Below, one piece after another: positions 16,409-25,912 of a stretch of DNA of 64,000 bases. The stretch lies in contig NZ_FMZV01000016.1 in assembly GCF_900101475.1 (NCBI RefSeq), positions 62,001-126,000 of the forward strand. The letters run 5' to 3'. Each line of letters starts with the position of its first letter. The stretch's first letter is position 1. Origin of the DNA: Ruegeria marina. Lineage in GTDB: Bacteria; Pseudomonadota; Alphaproteobacteria; Rhodobacterales; Rhodobacteraceae. Position numbers and translations under genes: made by a program. The notes under the pieces are model-generated. The model searched no databases, was not told the origin of the DNA, and saw only the letters and a list, made by a program, of their open reading frames with translations.

Positions 16409-17581
16409 TCACTGCAAGTCGCCGAATGCCCGGTTTAGCCGCTCGACGGCGTCTTCGATTCGTGCTCGTTGGGTGCCCAGGTTGAATCGCAGGTAATTCT
16501 CTCCCCCAGTTCCGAAGGTGGTGCCGTGGTTCACCGCGATGCGCGCCCCTTGTTCAACCCGTGCCGTGAATTCGGCCCGATCCATCCCGGTGCCCGAGAA
16601 ATCCACCCAGGCGAGATAGGTCGCCTCGAGCGGCATCGAGCGCAGACTGGGTATGGCCCCGATGGCGCTGTCGAAAAGGCGGCGGTTCTCGTCCAGGTAG
16701 GCCAGAAGGCCATCGGCCCATTCCGCGCCTTCCGGAGAATAGGCGGCCATCGTCGCCATCTGGCCGGTCGAGTTGGGCGCCAGGGACAATGCCGCCATCC
16801 GCTTGCCAAAGCGGCCGCGCAGCTCGGGATCGGGGATGATAACCTGTCCGGTATGCAGGCCCGCGATGTTGAATGTCTTGGATGGTGCGGTCAGCATCAA
16901 CAGCCGGTCGATGATGTCGGGCGCCGCGTTCGGCATCGGGATATGGGAATGGCCCGGATAGACGATGTCGTGATGGATCTCATCCGACAACAGCAGCAGG
17001 TCATGCCGCTTGGCGAAATCGGCCACGGCGCGCAATTCGTCCCGTGTCCAGACCCGGCCACCGGGATTATGCGGCGAGCAGAGGATCACCATCTTTTCCG
17101 TGCCGGTCATCTGCGCGTCGTAGGTGGCGAAATCCATCTCGTACCGGCCGTCGTTGTTGACCATCTCGCATTCCACCACCTGCCGGCCCGCATTGCGGAT
17201 CACTTTGGCAAAGGCGTGATAGACTGGGGTGAACAGCACGATCCCGTCGCCCGGCTGGGTGAAAGTGTCGAGGCACATGCCGACCCCGTTGACCAGGCCG
17301 GTAGTGGTAAAGATCGCCTCGGGCGCGACATCCCAGTCGTGGCGGCTGCGCATCCACCAGCGGATCGCGTCGGTATAGGGCTTGTCATAATTGACATAGC
17401 CAAGGACGCCATGCTCCGTCATCTCGCGCAGTTTTGCCAGCACATGATCGGGTGCGCGGAAATCCATGTCTGCGACCCACATGGCCAGACCGTCCTCGGC
17501 CGGAACGCCATAGACGGGCTCCATCATGTCCCATTTTGTGCAAAAGGTTCCGTGGCGGTCGATCTGGTCGTCAAAACTCAT
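16409..17581 (-). CDS. Cystathionine beta-lyase, PatB/MalY type
   Basis: This 390-residue fold-type I PLP enzyme has the MalY/PatB marks MWVADMDFRAPDHV near the N-terminus, CSPHNPGGRVWT, LLLSDEIHHDIVYPGH (Asp contacting the pyridine nitrogen), and the PLP Lys in TAPSKTFNIAGL. The C-terminal NYLRFNLGTQRARIE holds the carboxylate-binding Arg. It splits C-S bonds of cystathionine or cysteine conjugates. The start at 17581 (MSFDDQIDRHG) is preceded by GGAG; longer frames to 17662 lack a good site. Confidence 0.87.
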   Translation of the reverse strand: MSFDDQIDRHGTFCTKWDMMEPVYGVPAEDGLAMWVADMDFRAPDHVLAKLREMTEHGVLGYVNYDKPYTDAIRWWMRSRHDWDVAPEAIFTTTGLVNGVGMCLDTFTQPGDGIVLFTPVYHAFAKVIRNAGRQVVECEMVNNDGRYEMDFATYDAQMTGTEKMVILCSPHNPGGRVWTRDELRAVADFAKRHDLLLLSDEIHHDIVYPGHSHIPMPNAAPDIIDRLLMLTAPSKTFNIAGLHTGQVIIPDPELRGRFGKRMAALSLAPNSTGQMATMAAYSPEGAEWADGLLAYLDENRRLFDSAIGAIPSLRSMPLEATYLAWVDFSGTGMDRAEFTARVEQGARIAVNHGTTFGTGGENYLRFNLGTQRARIEDAVERLNRAFGDLQ

Positions 17582-17679
17582 CTGGGTCTCCGGGGTCATT
17601 CGTGGGCACGACGCTAGCCGGTTTGCCGCTGTGCGCAAGGGGCGTTGCAGCAGGGCGGGCAATCGCCTAAATCAAGACC

Positions 17680-18198
17680 ATGAAACGTCCTATTCTCATC
17701 CATCCCGATCCGCGCCTGAAAAAGGTCTGCGCGCCAGTGGCCGATATCTCGGACGATCTGCGCCAGCTGGCCGACGACATGCTGGAAACCATGTATGACG
17801 CGCCGGGCATCGGGCTGGCCGCGCCGCAGATCGGTGTGCTCGAGCGGTTGATCGTGCTGGATTGCGTCAAGGAGGAGGGTGCCGCTGCCCGCCCCCTGGT
17901 GATGTTCAACCCGCGCATCCTGGCGGCCTCGGACGAAACCAATGTCTACGAGGAAGGCTGCCTGTCGATCCCGGAGCAATATGCCGAGGTGACCCGTCCC
18001 AGGGTGGTGGATGTCGAATGGATCGACCGCGACGGCAAGGTGCGGAGCGAAACCTTCGACGGGCTCTGGGCCACCTGCGTGCAGCACGAGATCGACCATC
18101 TCGATGGCAAGCTGTTCATCGACTATCTCAAGCCGCTCAAACGCCAGATGATCACCCGCAAGATGCAGAAACTGAAGCGCGAGCGGGCGCGGTTGTGA
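17680..18198 (+). CDS. def: Peptide deformylase (active type)
   Basis: The 172-residue protein has all three deformylase motifs: [10 protein letters not shown] (about residues 43-52), EEGCLSIP with the metal ligand Cys94, and QHEIDHLDG with His136, catalytic Glu137 and His140. It removes the formyl group from N-terminal Met of nascent chains. It is the first of three successive deformylase-family genes followed by fmt. Its stop overlaps the GTG start of the second copy by four bases. This copy is most likely the housekeeping enzyme. Confidence 0.95.
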   Translation: MKRPILIHPDPRLKKVCAPVADISDDLRQLADDMLETMYDAPGIGLAAPQIGVLERLIVLDCVKEEGAAARPLVMFNPRILAASDETNVYEEGCLSIPEQYAEVTRPRVVDVEWIDRDGKVRSETFDGLWATCVQHEIDHLDGKLFIDYLKPLKRQMITRKMQKLKRERARL

Positions 18199-18692
18199 GC
18201 ATCCTGCAGATCCTGACCTGGCCCGATGAGCGCCTTTCGCAGCGTTGCGCGCCCGTAGAGGGGATCGTGCCGGACGATCTGATCCGGGACATGTTCGACA
18301 CCATGTATGCCGCCAAGGGGCGCGGGCTGGCCGCGCCACAGGTGGGGGTGATGCAGCGGTTCTTTGTCATGGATGTCGGGTGGAAGGAAGCCACGCCCAG
18401 TCCGATGGTGATGATCAACCCGGTGATCATGGCCGCCGAGCGAGTGCCGGTCGAGATGGAAGAGGTCTGTTTGTCGATCCCCGGCCTCTCGGTCCCGGTG
18501 TCCCGGCCCAAGGCCGTGACCGTCCAATGGACCGCGCCCGAGGGCGACATCCACATGGCCGATTTCGACGGGTTCGAGGCGCGCTGCATCCAGCATGAAT
18601 TCGATCATCTGAACGGGGTCATCTCGCTCGACCATCTGGACGAGCCGTCCCGCATCGCCTGCCTGACCGCCTATGAGAAAGCCCGCCCATGA
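18195..18692 (+). CDS. Second peptide deformylase paralogue
   Basis: The 165-residue protein has GRGLAAPQVG, EEVCLSIPG with Cys92, and QHEFDHLNG with His134, Glu135 and His138. The metal ligands and catalytic Glu are intact, but the Gly before the Cys of the EGCLS motif is Val91. It may be active with altered specificity. The start is the GTG at 18195, inside the end of the first copy (GTGA overlap). The third copy overlaps it by four bases (ATGA), so all three are translationally coupled. Confidence 0.88.
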   Translation: MSILQILTWPDERLSQRCAPVEGIVPDDLIRDMFDTMYAAKGRGLAAPQVGVMQRFFVMDVGWKEATPSPMVMINPVIMAAERVPVEMEEVCLSIPGLSVPVSRPKAVTVQWTAPEGDIHMADFDGFEARCIQHEFDHLNGVISLDHLDEPSRIACLTAYEKARP

Positions 18693-19186
18693 CTGTCCGC
18701 CGCTGTCTGTCATGGCCTGACAAGCACCTGCGCACGCGCGCCGCCGAGGTGAGCGAGATCACCGACGAGATACGCGCGATCTGGGACGACATGATCGACA
18801 CGATGGAGGCGATGCCGGGCGTTGGCCTTGCCGCGCCGCAGATCGGGGTGATGCTGCGGCTGGCCGTGGTCGACGGTTCGTCCGAACGCGGCCGCGCAGT
18901 GCGCCTTGCCAACCCCGAGATCCTGCATGCCTCGGTCGAGTTGCGGGAACATGAAGAGGCGAGCCCCAACCTGCCCGGTGTCTCGGCCAAATTGAAACGC
19001 CCCCGCGCGGTGACCGTGCGGTTTCTGAACGAGAACGGCCAGATCGACCGGCGCGATTTTGTCGGCGTCGAGGCGACCAGCGTTCAGCACCAGATCGACC
19101 ATCTGAACGGGCGGATGTATTTCGATAACCTCAGCAAGGTGAAACGCGACATGCTGTTGCGCAAGGCGCGCAAGATGGGGGGCTGA
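18689..19186 (+). CDS. Degenerate peptide deformylase-like protein, probably inactive
   Basis: This 165-residue protein is a clear full-length deformylase homologue ([10 protein letters not shown] is intact), but key residues are lost. The EGCLSIP motif reads EASPNLP, putting Ser92 in place of the metal ligand Cys. The HEIDH motif reads HQIDH, putting Gln135 in place of the catalytic Glu. His134 and His138 remain. Hydrolysis as in normal deformylases is unlikely. The reading frame is undamaged and coupled to both neighbours, so a non-catalytic or binding role seems more likely than decay. fmt starts 4 bases after it. Confidence 0.88.
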   Translation: MTVRRCLSWPDKHLRTRAAEVSEITDEIRAIWDDMIDTMEAMPGVGLAAPQIGVMLRLAVVDGSSERGRAVRLANPEILHASVELREHEEASPNLPGVSAKLKRPRAVTVRFLNENGQIDRRDFVGVEATSVQHQIDHLNGRMYFDNLSKVKRDMLLRKARKMGG

Positions 19187-19190
19187 GCCC

Positions 19191-20096
19191 ATGCGCGTCG
19201 TGTTCATGGGGACCCCCGATTTTTCGGTTCCGGTGCTTGATGCATTGGTGCGTGCTGGCCATGAGGTCGCCGCAGTCTATTGCCAGCCGCCGCGCCCGGC
19301 GGGACGAGGAAAGAAGGACCGCCCGACACCCGTACATGCCCGGGCCGAGGAACTGGGGCTTGAGGTGCGCCACCCGGTCTCGCTGAAAGGGGCCGAGGCG
19401 CAGGCGGATTTCGCCGCGCTGGGTGCCGATGTGGCGGTGGTGGTGGCCTATGGCCTGATCCTGCCGCAACCGGTGCTGGACGCGCCGCGTCATGGCTGTC
19501 TGAACATTCACGCAAGCCTGTTGCCCCGCTGGCGCGGGGCTGCGCCGATTCACCGGGCGATCATGGCGGGCGATGCCGAGACCGGTATCTGCATCATGCA
19601 GATGGAGGCGGGGCTCGATACCGGCCCGGTGTTGCTTAGGGCCGCGACGCCGATCGGGGCCGAGGAAACCACCGGCGCGCTGCATGACCGGCTTTCGGCC
19701 ATGGGGGCCGAACTGATCATCGAAGCTCTGGCGCGCCTGCCCGAACTCACCCCCGAACCGCAGCCCGAAGCCGGCGTCACCTACGCCGCCAAGATCGACA
19801 AGGCCGAGGCGCGGGTGGACTGGACCCGCCCCGCCGCCGAGATCGACCGGCAGATCCGGGGCCTGTCGCCTTTTCCCGGCGCCTGGACCGAAATCGAGGG
19901 CGAGCGGGTAAAGCTCCTCGCCTCGCGTCAGGCCGAAGGACAGGGGGCGCCCGGCGAGGTGCTGGACGGCGCATTGACGGTGGCATGTGGAACCGGCGCG
20001 GTCACACTCACCCGCTTGCAACGGGCGGGCAAGGCGGCGCAGGATGCCGATATCTTCCTGCGCGGCTGGCCCGTGCCAAGGGGAACCCGCCTGTAG
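19191..20096 (+). CDS. fmt: Methionyl-tRNA formyltransferase
   Basis: The 301-residue protein has the formyltransferase N-terminal domain ([16 protein letters not shown]; catalytic loop [21 protein letters not shown]; Asp in [11 protein letters not shown]) and the C-terminal tRNA-binding domain. It formylates Met-tRNAfMet using 10-formyltetrahydrofolate, the reaction whose product the deformylases later remove. It is placed directly after the three deformylase-family genes, as def-fmt pairs often are. Confidence 0.96.
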   Translation: MRVVFMGTPDFSVPVLDALVRAGHEVAAVYCQPPRPAGRGKKDRPTPVHARAEELGLEVRHPVSLKGAEAQADFAALGADVAVVVAYGLILPQPVLDAPRHGCLNIHASLLPRWRGAAPIHRAIMAGDAETGICIMQMEAGLDTGPVLLRAATPIGAEETTGALHDRLSAMGAELIIEALARLPELTPEPQPEAGVTYAAKIDKAEARVDWTRPAAEIDRQIRGLSPFPGAWTEIEGERVKLLASRQAEGQGAPGEVLDGALTVACGTGAVTLTRLQRAGKAAQDADIFLRGWPVPRGTRL

Positions 20097-20109
20097 AGAG
20101 AGGTTGCGC

Positions 20110-20346
20110 ATGTTCATGGTTCTGATGGGAACGGTGGTGATCGCCGGGATCGTCGGTTATATTTCCGAGAAATCGGGGTTCACCCATAACGGCTATCTGC
20201 AATCCATCATCATCTGCGTCGGTGGGGCGTTCCTGTTCTATTTCGTGCGGATCATGTTCGGAATCGGTTTCGGTTCGCCGGGGATGAATGCCATCGTCTC
20301 GTCAATCGGGGCGCTGATCATCGTGCCTTTCCACTGGAGGAAGTGA
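20110..20346 (+). CDS. Small membrane protein, GlsB/YeaQ/YmgE-like
   Basis: The 78-residue protein has three short hydrophobic helices (FMVLMGTVVIAGIVGYI, LQSIIICVGGAFLFYFV, NAIVSSIGALIIVPFHW). The pattern and Gly content resemble the transglycosylase-associated (GlsB/YeaQ) family of stress-related membrane proteins, but the match is by shape and is not certain. The ATG at 20110 follows AGAGAGG. The next gene starts 1 base after its stop. Confidence 0.6.
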   Translation: MFMVLMGTVVIAGIVGYISEKSGFTHNGYLQSIIICVGGAFLFYFVRIMFGIGFGSPGMNAIVSSIGALIIVPFHWRK

Positions 20347-20347
20347 C

Positions 20348-20587
20348 ATGAATATCGTCGCGCTTATCATCATCGGGGCCGCCGCCGGATTCCTGGCGAC
20401 GCGGCTGATGCGGGTCGAGGCCGATATTCCCACAACCATGCTGATCGGCATCATCGGCGCGCTGCTCGGGGGGCTTGTCCTGCGGACGCTTCTGACAATG
20501 ATGGGCTGGCTGTCGGGCTTTGTCGGCGCGGTGCTGGGCGCGCTGCTGGTGGTCTGGCTCTGGCAGACCTATCTGCGGCGGCGCTGA
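20348..20587 (+). CDS. Small membrane protein, GlsB/YeaQ-like
   Basis: The 79-residue protein has three predicted helices. The first has the Gly-rich run IIIGAAAGFLATRLM, the next TTMLIGIIGALLGGLVL with the GxxGALLGG pattern typical of the GlsB/YeaQ family, and the last GAVLGALLVVWLWQTYL. It is preceded by GGAGG and directly follows the gene at 20110, so the pair may act together. No further role is visible. Confidence 0.65.
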   Translation: MNIVALIIIGAAAGFLATRLMRVEADIPTTMLIGIIGALLGGLVLRTLLTMMGWLSGFVGAVLGALLVVWLWQTYLRRR

Positions 20588-20669
20588 GGAGCGCGGTATT
20601 TCGCAAGGCTCTGCCTCGTACGCCCGAGAATTTTCGGCAGACTGAAAGGCCGGTCTTCGCGCCTGTCTG

Positions 20670-21296
20670 TCAGCGCGGGCGAGGTGGGCGGCTCTTGTAG
20701 ACCGGCAGACGCCAGCCAAAGACCAACGATCCCGCGCGCAGGCTCCAGCAGCAGAGCGCGCAAAGCCCCAGCGCCGGCAAGGTGGCAAGCCCCAACCCGG
20801 TCGCGACAACGGCTGCGACAGCACCGGCCAATGCGCAGGAGACATAAAGTTCGCCCTGTTTGAGGACCAGAGGCACCTCGTTGCACACGACGTCGCGCAT
20901 CAGTCCGCCCAGGCAACCGGTCGTCATCCCCATCAACACCACGATAACCGAGGGTTGTTCTTGCGCCAGTGCGACACCGGTCCCTGCGGCTACTGCGACG
21001 GAAAGCGCGAAACTGTCGAGCCAGATCAGAAGGTTGTACCGGCTTTCGACCAGGTGAGCGGTGAAAAAGACGATCGCCGCCGCCGCAGAGGCGATCAGGA
21101 TTTAAGCCGGCTGACCCACCCAGAATACCGGATCACGGCCCAGCAGGAGATCGCGCACGGTACCGCCGCCCACAGCCGTCAGGCAGGCGATAAAGGCAAA
21201 TCCCACAAGGTCAAGCTGCGCCCGGCTGGCGACCAAGGCGCCGGTGAGGGCAAAGACCAGCACCGAGGCGTAGTCCAGCACCGTCAGCGCGCTCAT
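20670..21296 (-). pseudogene. TRIC-family (UPF0126) membrane protein interrupted by one stop codon
   Basis: Reading the minus strand from ATG 21296, the frame gives an N-terminal TRIC repeat (TVLDYASVLVFALTGALVAS, AVGGGTVRDLLLGRDPVFWV). It meets TAA at 21102-21104 (codon 65, just after VGQPA), and continues in the same frame through the rest of the protein, including the second repeat (MTTGCLGGLMRDVVCNEVPL). The full length would be about 208 residues, normal for the family. A single base change (for example to a Tyr codon) would restore it. TRIC proteins are trimeric cation channels. It is the last gene of a minus-strand run, ATGA-coupled to rnhA. Confidence 0.85.
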
Positions 21297-21760
21297 GACC
21301 TTGGCTTTGCCGGTTTGAACGGTTTCATCCCCTCGCGCGCCAGTTCGTCGGCCCGCTCGTTTTCGGGATGGCCCGCATGCCCCTTGACCCATTTCCAGGT
21401 GACGTCATGGCGGGCTTGCGCGGCATCCAGGCGTTGCCACAGCTCGACATTCTTGACCGGCTTGCGGTCGGCGGTTCTCCAGCCGTTCCGCTTCCAGCCG
21501 AAGATCCAGCCGGTGACACCGTTCTTCACATAGGCGCTGTCGGTGACGACGGTGATGGTTGACGGTCGCTCCAGTGTTTCCAGCGCATTGATCGCGGCCA
21601 GCAATTCCATCCGGTTGTTGGTGGTCTCGGCCTCGCCGCCGTTCAGTTCGCGTTCCTTCAGGATGGTATCCCCGTCAACCGCACGCAGCAGCACGCCCCA
21701 GCCGCCCGGGCCGGGATTGCCGGAACAGGCGCCGTCGGTATAAGCAAAGAGTTCAGGCAC
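21293..21760 (-). CDS. rnhA: Ribonuclease HI
   Basis: The 155-residue protein is RNase HI, which cuts RNA in RNA-DNA hybrids. The catalytic acidic residues are seen in [16 protein letters not shown] (Asp), [11 protein letters not shown] (Glu), [11 protein letters not shown] (Asp) and [11 protein letters not shown] (Asp). [10 protein letters not shown] carries the conserved His. The GTG at 21760 ([10 protein letters not shown]) gives the family N-terminus; a longer frame to 21838 would lie inside the methyltransferase gene. It overlaps the methyltransferase end by 8 bases and the TRIC-family start by 4. Confidence 0.95.
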   Translation of the reverse strand: MPELFAYTDGACSGNPGPGGWGVLLRAVDGDTILKERELNGGEAETTNNRMELLAAINALETLERPSTITVVTDSAYVKNGVTGWIFGWKRNGWRTADRKPVKNVELWQRLDAAQARHDVTWKWVKGHAGHPENERADELAREGMKPFKPAKPRS

Positions 21761-22346
21761 GGGCGCGTACCGCGATCCAGTCCGACACGGTGCCGTCCAG
21801 TCCGGGACCGGAGCCGAAGGACCGCTGCAAAATGGCAAATCCGGCGTCCTGCATCAGCGTCTCCAATTCATCGCCCGAATAATAACTGTAGAACCGGCCG
21901 ATTGCATCGCGCGCTTCTCCGGTCCCGAGTTTCAGGGCGATATGAAAAAGCCCGCCGGGTTTCAAGGCCCTGCGGATGGCGACGAGATGTTCGGGAAATG
22001 CCTGACGCGGGGCATGAAGCAGGCTGAAATTGGCCCAGACGCCGTCGTATTCGGCCAACTCGGCGATCTCGTCAAAGGTTGCCAGACGGGCGTCTACTCC
22101 GGGGTGGCGGGCGGCCATGGCGACCATCTCGGCCGATGCATCCGTGGCGGTCACCTGAATTCCGGCCCGGGCCATCGCGGCAGCCGAGGTGCCAGGCCCG
22201 CAACCAAGGTCCAGCACATGGGCGTCTTGCGGCAGGGCTGCGAGAAAAGCCTCCAGTTCCGGGTCGGCGGCGTTGTAGCCATCCGTCATCGCCGCATAGT
22301 CGGTGGCCCGCCTGTCATAGACGCGAATGGTTTCGAGATCGCTCAC
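21753..22346 (-). CDS. Class I SAM-dependent methyltransferase
   Basis: The 197-residue protein has the SAM-binding motif [16 protein letters not shown], the acidic end of strand 2 ([11 protein letters not shown]), the NFSLLHAP segment (motif IV region) and [11 protein letters not shown]. The substrate is unknown. The start is the GTG at 22346 ([11 protein letters not shown]), overlapping the stop of the DUF3429 gene (GTGA). Longer readings to 22412 would run inside that gene. It belongs to the minus-strand set DUF3429-methyltransferase-rnhA-TRIC. Confidence 0.85.
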   Translation of the reverse strand: MSDLETIRVYDRRATDYAAMTDGYNAADPELEAFLAALPQDAHVLDLGCGPGTSAAAMARAGIQVTATDASAEMVAMAARHPGVDARLATFDEIAELAEYDGVWANFSLLHAPRQAFPEHLVAIRRALKPGGLFHIALKLGTGEARDAIGRFYSYYSGDELETLMQDAGFAILQRSFGSGPGLDGTVSDWIAVRARA

Positions 22347-22795
22347 AGAAAGACTCCCACGGACAGGCAGCAGACGACGACAAGGGTCAGCAGCAGGCGC
22401 AAGCGCATCCACCAGACCGGTGCGAGGCCCCAGGCGGCAAAGGCGGCATCAAGCATCAGGAGGCCGAGAAAGCCGAAAATCAGATTCACGGCTGCGCTTG
22501 TCGGCCCGCCACCCGTCATGAAGAAGGCCCAGAGTGCCGGGACAACTGACAGTACATAGACGGTAGTTGCCTTGCCGGTTTCGGCCCTTGTGGCAAAGCC
22601 CCAGAGAACGCCTGACATGAAGGCCAGAATGATCTGTCCATATGCGATCTGAACATAGGGGCCGATGAACCGGGGGCCGAGCATGCTGGCCCCCCAGGCC
22701 TGAAGCGCGGGACTCAGGTAGCTGGCGGCACCCCATATAAAAGGGATCAGCCCTGCGAGACCAAGCAGCAGCGGTGCGCGGGGGATACCGTTCAT
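22343..22795 (-). CDS. DUF3429-family membrane protein
   Basis: The 150-residue protein has four to five hydrophobic helices. The family traits are an N-terminal PRAPLLLGLAGLIPFIWGAA and the central YGQIILAFMSGVLWGFA. It is the bacterial DUF3429 (TMEM69-like) group, of unknown function. It heads a set of overlapping minus-strand genes. The 208 bases between it and ispH hold nothing I can name. Confidence 0.8.
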   Translation of the reverse strand: MNGIPRAPLLLGLAGLIPFIWGAASYLSPALQAWGASMLGPRFIGPYVQIAYGQIILAFMSGVLWGFATRAETGKATTVYVLSVVPALWAFFMTGGGPTSAAVNLIFGFLGLLMLDAAFAAWGLAPVWWMRLRLLLTLVVVCCLSVGVFL

Positions 22796-23003
22796 GCGTG
22801 CCTCGCCACGATCGGCATGGCTGCGCGAGCTTCAAGCACATGATCATTCGTTCGAGAAAAGCGCATGGGTTTGACCGTGTTGCGTTTGTGAGCGAGGCGG
22901 GCTGTCATACCGCGCAGCCTATCCACGTTCCTTGCCGCTTGGAAGCGCGGTTTCGATGGAGCGCAGTCTGTGCCAACATCGGGTCAGCACCGGCGGCGCG
23001 AGT

Positions 23004-23954
23004 TCATGCCGGTTGTCGCAGGACCCTTGGGACCTTGAATTCGACATGTTCAACCGCAGTTTCGACCACCTCTACTGTCACGTCGTACCGGTCGCGAAAG
23101 GCGTCGATCACTTCGTTGACCAGCAGTTCCGGGGCTGATGCGCCTGCGCTGATCGCGACCGAACGTATGCCGTCCAGCGCGCGCCAGTCGATGTCGCCGG
23201 ACCGTTGTACCAGTTGCGCATAGCCGCAGCCTGCCTTTGCCGCCACTTCGACCAGTCGGCGCGAATTCGATGAATTCGGGGCACCGACCACAAGCAGGGC
23301 GTCGGCCATCGGGGACACGGCCTTGACGGCCTCCTGCCGGTTTGTGGTGGCGTAACAGATGTCTTCCTTGTGCGGACTGACGATGGCCGGGAACCGGGCC
23401 TGCAGGGCCGCGATGATATCCTTGGTGTCATCGACCGACAGGGTCGTCTGGGTGACAAAGGCCAGCCGCTCGGGGTCGCGCACCAAGACATCGGCGACGT
23501 CGGCCACGGTTTCGACCAGCAGAACTTCTCCTTCAGGCAATTGCCCCATCGTGCCGATGGTTTCGGGATGGCCACGGTGGCCGATCATGATGATCTGCAG
23601 TCCGTTCTCGGCATGGCGCTCGGCCTCGATATGGACCTTGGACACCAGAGGACAGGTGGCATCGACATAGACCATCTGCCGCCGTTCGGCCTCGGCCGGG
23701 ACGGACTTGGGCACGCCATGGGCGGAAAAGATCACCGGACGGTCTGTGGGGCACTCATCCAACTCTTCGACGAACACGGCGCCCTTGGCGCGCAACCCGT
23801 CGACCACGAACTTGTTGTGCACGATCTCGTGCCGCACATAGACCGGTGCCCCCCATTTCTCGAGGGCCATTTCGACGATCTTGATGGCGCGGTCGACGCC
23901 GGCACAAAACCCGCGCGGCGCTGCCAGATATAGGGTCAGGGGCGGTTTGGTCAT
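23004..23954 (-). CDS. ispH: 4-hydroxy-3-methylbut-2-enyl diphosphate reductase
   Basis: The 316-residue enzyme makes the last step of the MEP isoprenoid pathway, giving IPP and DMAPP. The three cluster-binding Cys are in [25 protein letters not shown] and [12 protein letters not shown]. Further marks are [10 protein letters not shown], the catalytic-site segment [11 protein letters not shown] (Glu region replaced by the usual TQTTLS) and [17 protein letters not shown]. Bases 23955-24161 between this gene and the NYN gene hold no recognised feature. Confidence 0.96.
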   Translation of the reverse strand: MTKPPLTLYLAAPRGFCAGVDRAIKIVEMALEKWGAPVYVRHEIVHNKFVVDGLRAKGAVFVEELDECPTDRPVIFSAHGVPKSVPAEAERRQMVYVDATCPLVSKVHIEAERHAENGLQIIMIGHRGHPETIGTMGQLPEGEVLLVETVADVADVLVRDPERLAFVTQTTLSVDDTKDIIAALQARFPAIVSPHKEDICYATTNRQEAVKAVSPMADALLVVGAPNSSNSRRLVEVAAKAGCGYAQLVQRSGDIDWRALDGIRSVAISAGASAPELLVNEVIDAFRDRYDVTVEVVETAVEHVEFKVPRVLRQPA

Positions 23955-24161
23955 GCCGGCATCTCCTTGGTAGCGCAGTGGTAAGGTTTTGCAACGCCAA
24001 GGTCCAGCCCGCGCCTTGTGTCACGAATCCGTCATGGAAAGGCGCTAAACCAAAGCCATAGGATACCTAATCATACTTTATGCACGCGGCCGGGTGATCA
24101 TTCATCCGGCCGTTATTCCCCGGCGTAACCCGGTAGCTCCGTGCGCTGTGTGATACTTGGT

Positions 24162-24734
24162 TTAATGGCTGTTGGCTGCAACCGACCGTGTTTCAGCGGG
24201 TATATCCCGCGGAGGGCGGCCAATCACGTCGCGCAACTCCTCGAGTTCGATGAAGTTGTCTGCCTGGCGGCGCAACTCGTCCGAGATCATCGGCGGCTGG
24301 CTGCGAATCGTCGAAACGACGGAAACCCGAACACCTTGCCGTTGCAGGCTGGCTACAAGCGGGCGGAAATCGCCATCGCCCGAGAACAGGACGATATGAT
24401 CGACGCGCGGCGCCAGTTCCATGGCATCCACGGTCAATTCGATGTCCATGTTGCCCTTGACCTTGCGACGCCCCATGCTGTCGGTGTATTCTTTCGCGGG
24501 TTTCGTGACCATCGTGAAACCGTTGTAGTGCAACCAGTCCACAAGCGGGCGAATCGGCGAATATTCGTCATTTTCCAAAAGCGCCGTATAGTAGAATGCC
24601 CGCAGCATCTTGCCGCGACGCATGAATTCTTGGCGCAGCAGTTTGTAATCGATGTCAAAACCGAGAGCTTTCGCAGCTGCGTAAAGATTCGAACCGTCGA
24701 TGAACAGCGCAAGCCGTTCGTCCTTATAAAACAT
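24162..24734 (-). CDS. NYN-domain protein (LabA/DUF88-like, PIN-fold nuclease)
   Basis: The 190-residue protein has a PIN-like NYN domain. The acidic residues of the metal site are in LALFIDGSNLYAAAKALG (Asp), KGNMDIELTVDAM (Asp) and IVLFSGDGDFRPLV (two Asp). Such proteins are predicted RNA nucleases. The ATG at 24734 (MFYKDERLALF) has GGAAGGA upstream; a longer frame from 24878 overlaps folK. It is divergent from folK, with 133 bases between start codons. Confidence 0.85.
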   Translation of the reverse strand: MFYKDERLALFIDGSNLYAAAKALGFDIDYKLLRQEFMRRGKMLRAFYYTALLENDEYSPIRPLVDWLHYNGFTMVTKPAKEYTDSMGRRKVKGNMDIELTVDAMELAPRVDHIVLFSGDGDFRPLVASLQRQGVRVSVVSTIRSQPPMISDELRRQADNFIELEELRDVIGRPPRDIPAETRSVAANSH

Positions 24735-24867
24735 AATTGTTCCTTCCGGTGTGAACCGTTCCGCCTGTGTCCGTGAGTGAGTGAGTAAAAAAACGGCGAA
24801 AGGGTCTTTTCTAATGTATGTCAAAAGCCATCTATGGCAAGTGCCCACGTAACGCGAACGCAGACTT

Positions 24868-25446
24868 ATGATCACCAAGACTCCGCAAGTATCCGTTATT
24901 GCCTTGGGTGCAAATCTAAGATTTGATCAAAATACCCCTGATGTGACGTTGCGGCAAGCAATCAGATGCCTGACCGAGAGAGGTTTGGTGATAACGGCCC
25001 AGAGCCGATTCTATGCTACGCCCTGTTTTCCGCCCGGAGCCGGGCCAGACTACGTGAACGCCGCGATCGCGATCAGTGGAGATCTGCCAGAGGTTGAAAT
25101 TCTCGCGATTTTGCACGAGGTGGAAGCGGAATTCGGGCGCAAGCGGGAGCAACGCTGGGGAATGCGGACGCTCGATCTGGATCTCATCTGTCACGGTGAA
25201 CGGGTGTTGCCGGATCTCGAAAAATACGAATCCTGGCGGCGCCTGCCGCCGGACCGCCAGCTTGAGATGGCGCCAGACGAACTCATTCTGCCGCATCCCC
25301 GAATGCAGGACAGGGCTTTCGTTCTGGTTCCGATGGCCGACGTGGCGCCCGACTGGCTCCACCCTGTTCTTGGCAAGACCGTGCGTCAGATGCTGGCAGA
25401 GCTTCCGGACGACACGGTGGCCGAGGTTAAGCCTCTTGCCCCCTGA
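24868..25446 (+). CDS. folK: 2-amino-4-hydroxy-6-hydroxymethyldihydropteridine pyrophosphokinase
   Basis: The 192-residue HPPK transfers pyrophosphate from ATP to hydroxymethyl-dihydropterin in folate synthesis. Seen are VSVIALGANL (N-terminal strand and loop), SRFYATPCFPPGAGPDYVNAA, RKREQRWGMRTLDLDLI with the two metal-binding Asp, and LPHPRMQDRAFVLVPM. The protein is somewhat longer than usual owing to an insert (VLPDLEKYESWRRLPPDRQ) between the Asp motif and LPHPRM. Confidence 0.93.
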   Translation: MITKTPQVSVIALGANLRFDQNTPDVTLRQAIRCLTERGLVITAQSRFYATPCFPPGAGPDYVNAAIAISGDLPEVEILAILHEVEAEFGRKREQRWGMRTLDLDLICHGERVLPDLEKYESWRRLPPDRQLEMAPDELILPHPRMQDRAFVLVPMADVAPDWLHPVLGKTVRQMLAELPDDTVAEVKPLAP

Positions 25447-25530
25447 AACGGGCATTTCCTGCTTGTAAAGCGCAAGAAACGGGCCTAGATACGTCCTTTC
25501 TGGACAAGGTTGCACTTTGGAGAGTCGCTT

Positions 25531-25884
25531 ATGGCCCGCGTAACGGTAGAAGACTGCGTAGACAAGGTTCCGAACCGGTTCGAGCTGGTATTGCTGGCCG
25601 CTCACCGCGCGCGTGAGATTTCTGCCGGCGCACCGATCACCGTGGATCGTGACAACGACAAGAACCCTGTTGTGTCGCTGCGCGAGATTGCCGACGAAAC
25701 CCAGAGCGCAGACAGCCTGCGCGAGCGTCTGATCGAGGCAAACCAGACTCAGATCGAGATCGACGAGCCCGAAGACGATCAGATGGCGCTTTTGATGGGT
25801 GGTGAAACGGATCGCCCGGCAGAGGATGACATGTCCGAAGAGCGCCTTCTGCGTGCTCTGATGGAGGCACAGGGGCAGGGCTGA
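25531..25884 (+). CDS. rpoZ: RNA polymerase omega subunit
   Basis: The 117-residue omega subunit begins [20 protein letters not shown], the family signature, followed by [13 protein letters not shown]. It binds the beta' subunit and helps assembly and ppGpp response of the polymerase. A tail of about 40 acidic residues is longer than in E. coli. rsh follows 28 bases later, the usual rpoZ-spoT order. Confidence 0.96.
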   Translation: MARVTVEDCVDKVPNRFELVLLAAHRAREISAGAPITVDRDNDKNPVVSLREIADETQSADSLRERLIEANQTQIEIDEPEDDQMALLMGGETDRPAEDDMSEERLLRALMEAQGQG

Positions 25885-25912
25885 GAACGCCGCGTGAGAG
25901 GATGCGGACCGG

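Noticed and set aside
20670-20942. The downstream half of the TRIC gene as a separate small gene
   Set aside because: It starts mid-helix, has no ribosome binding site, and continues the upstream frame across the single TAA.
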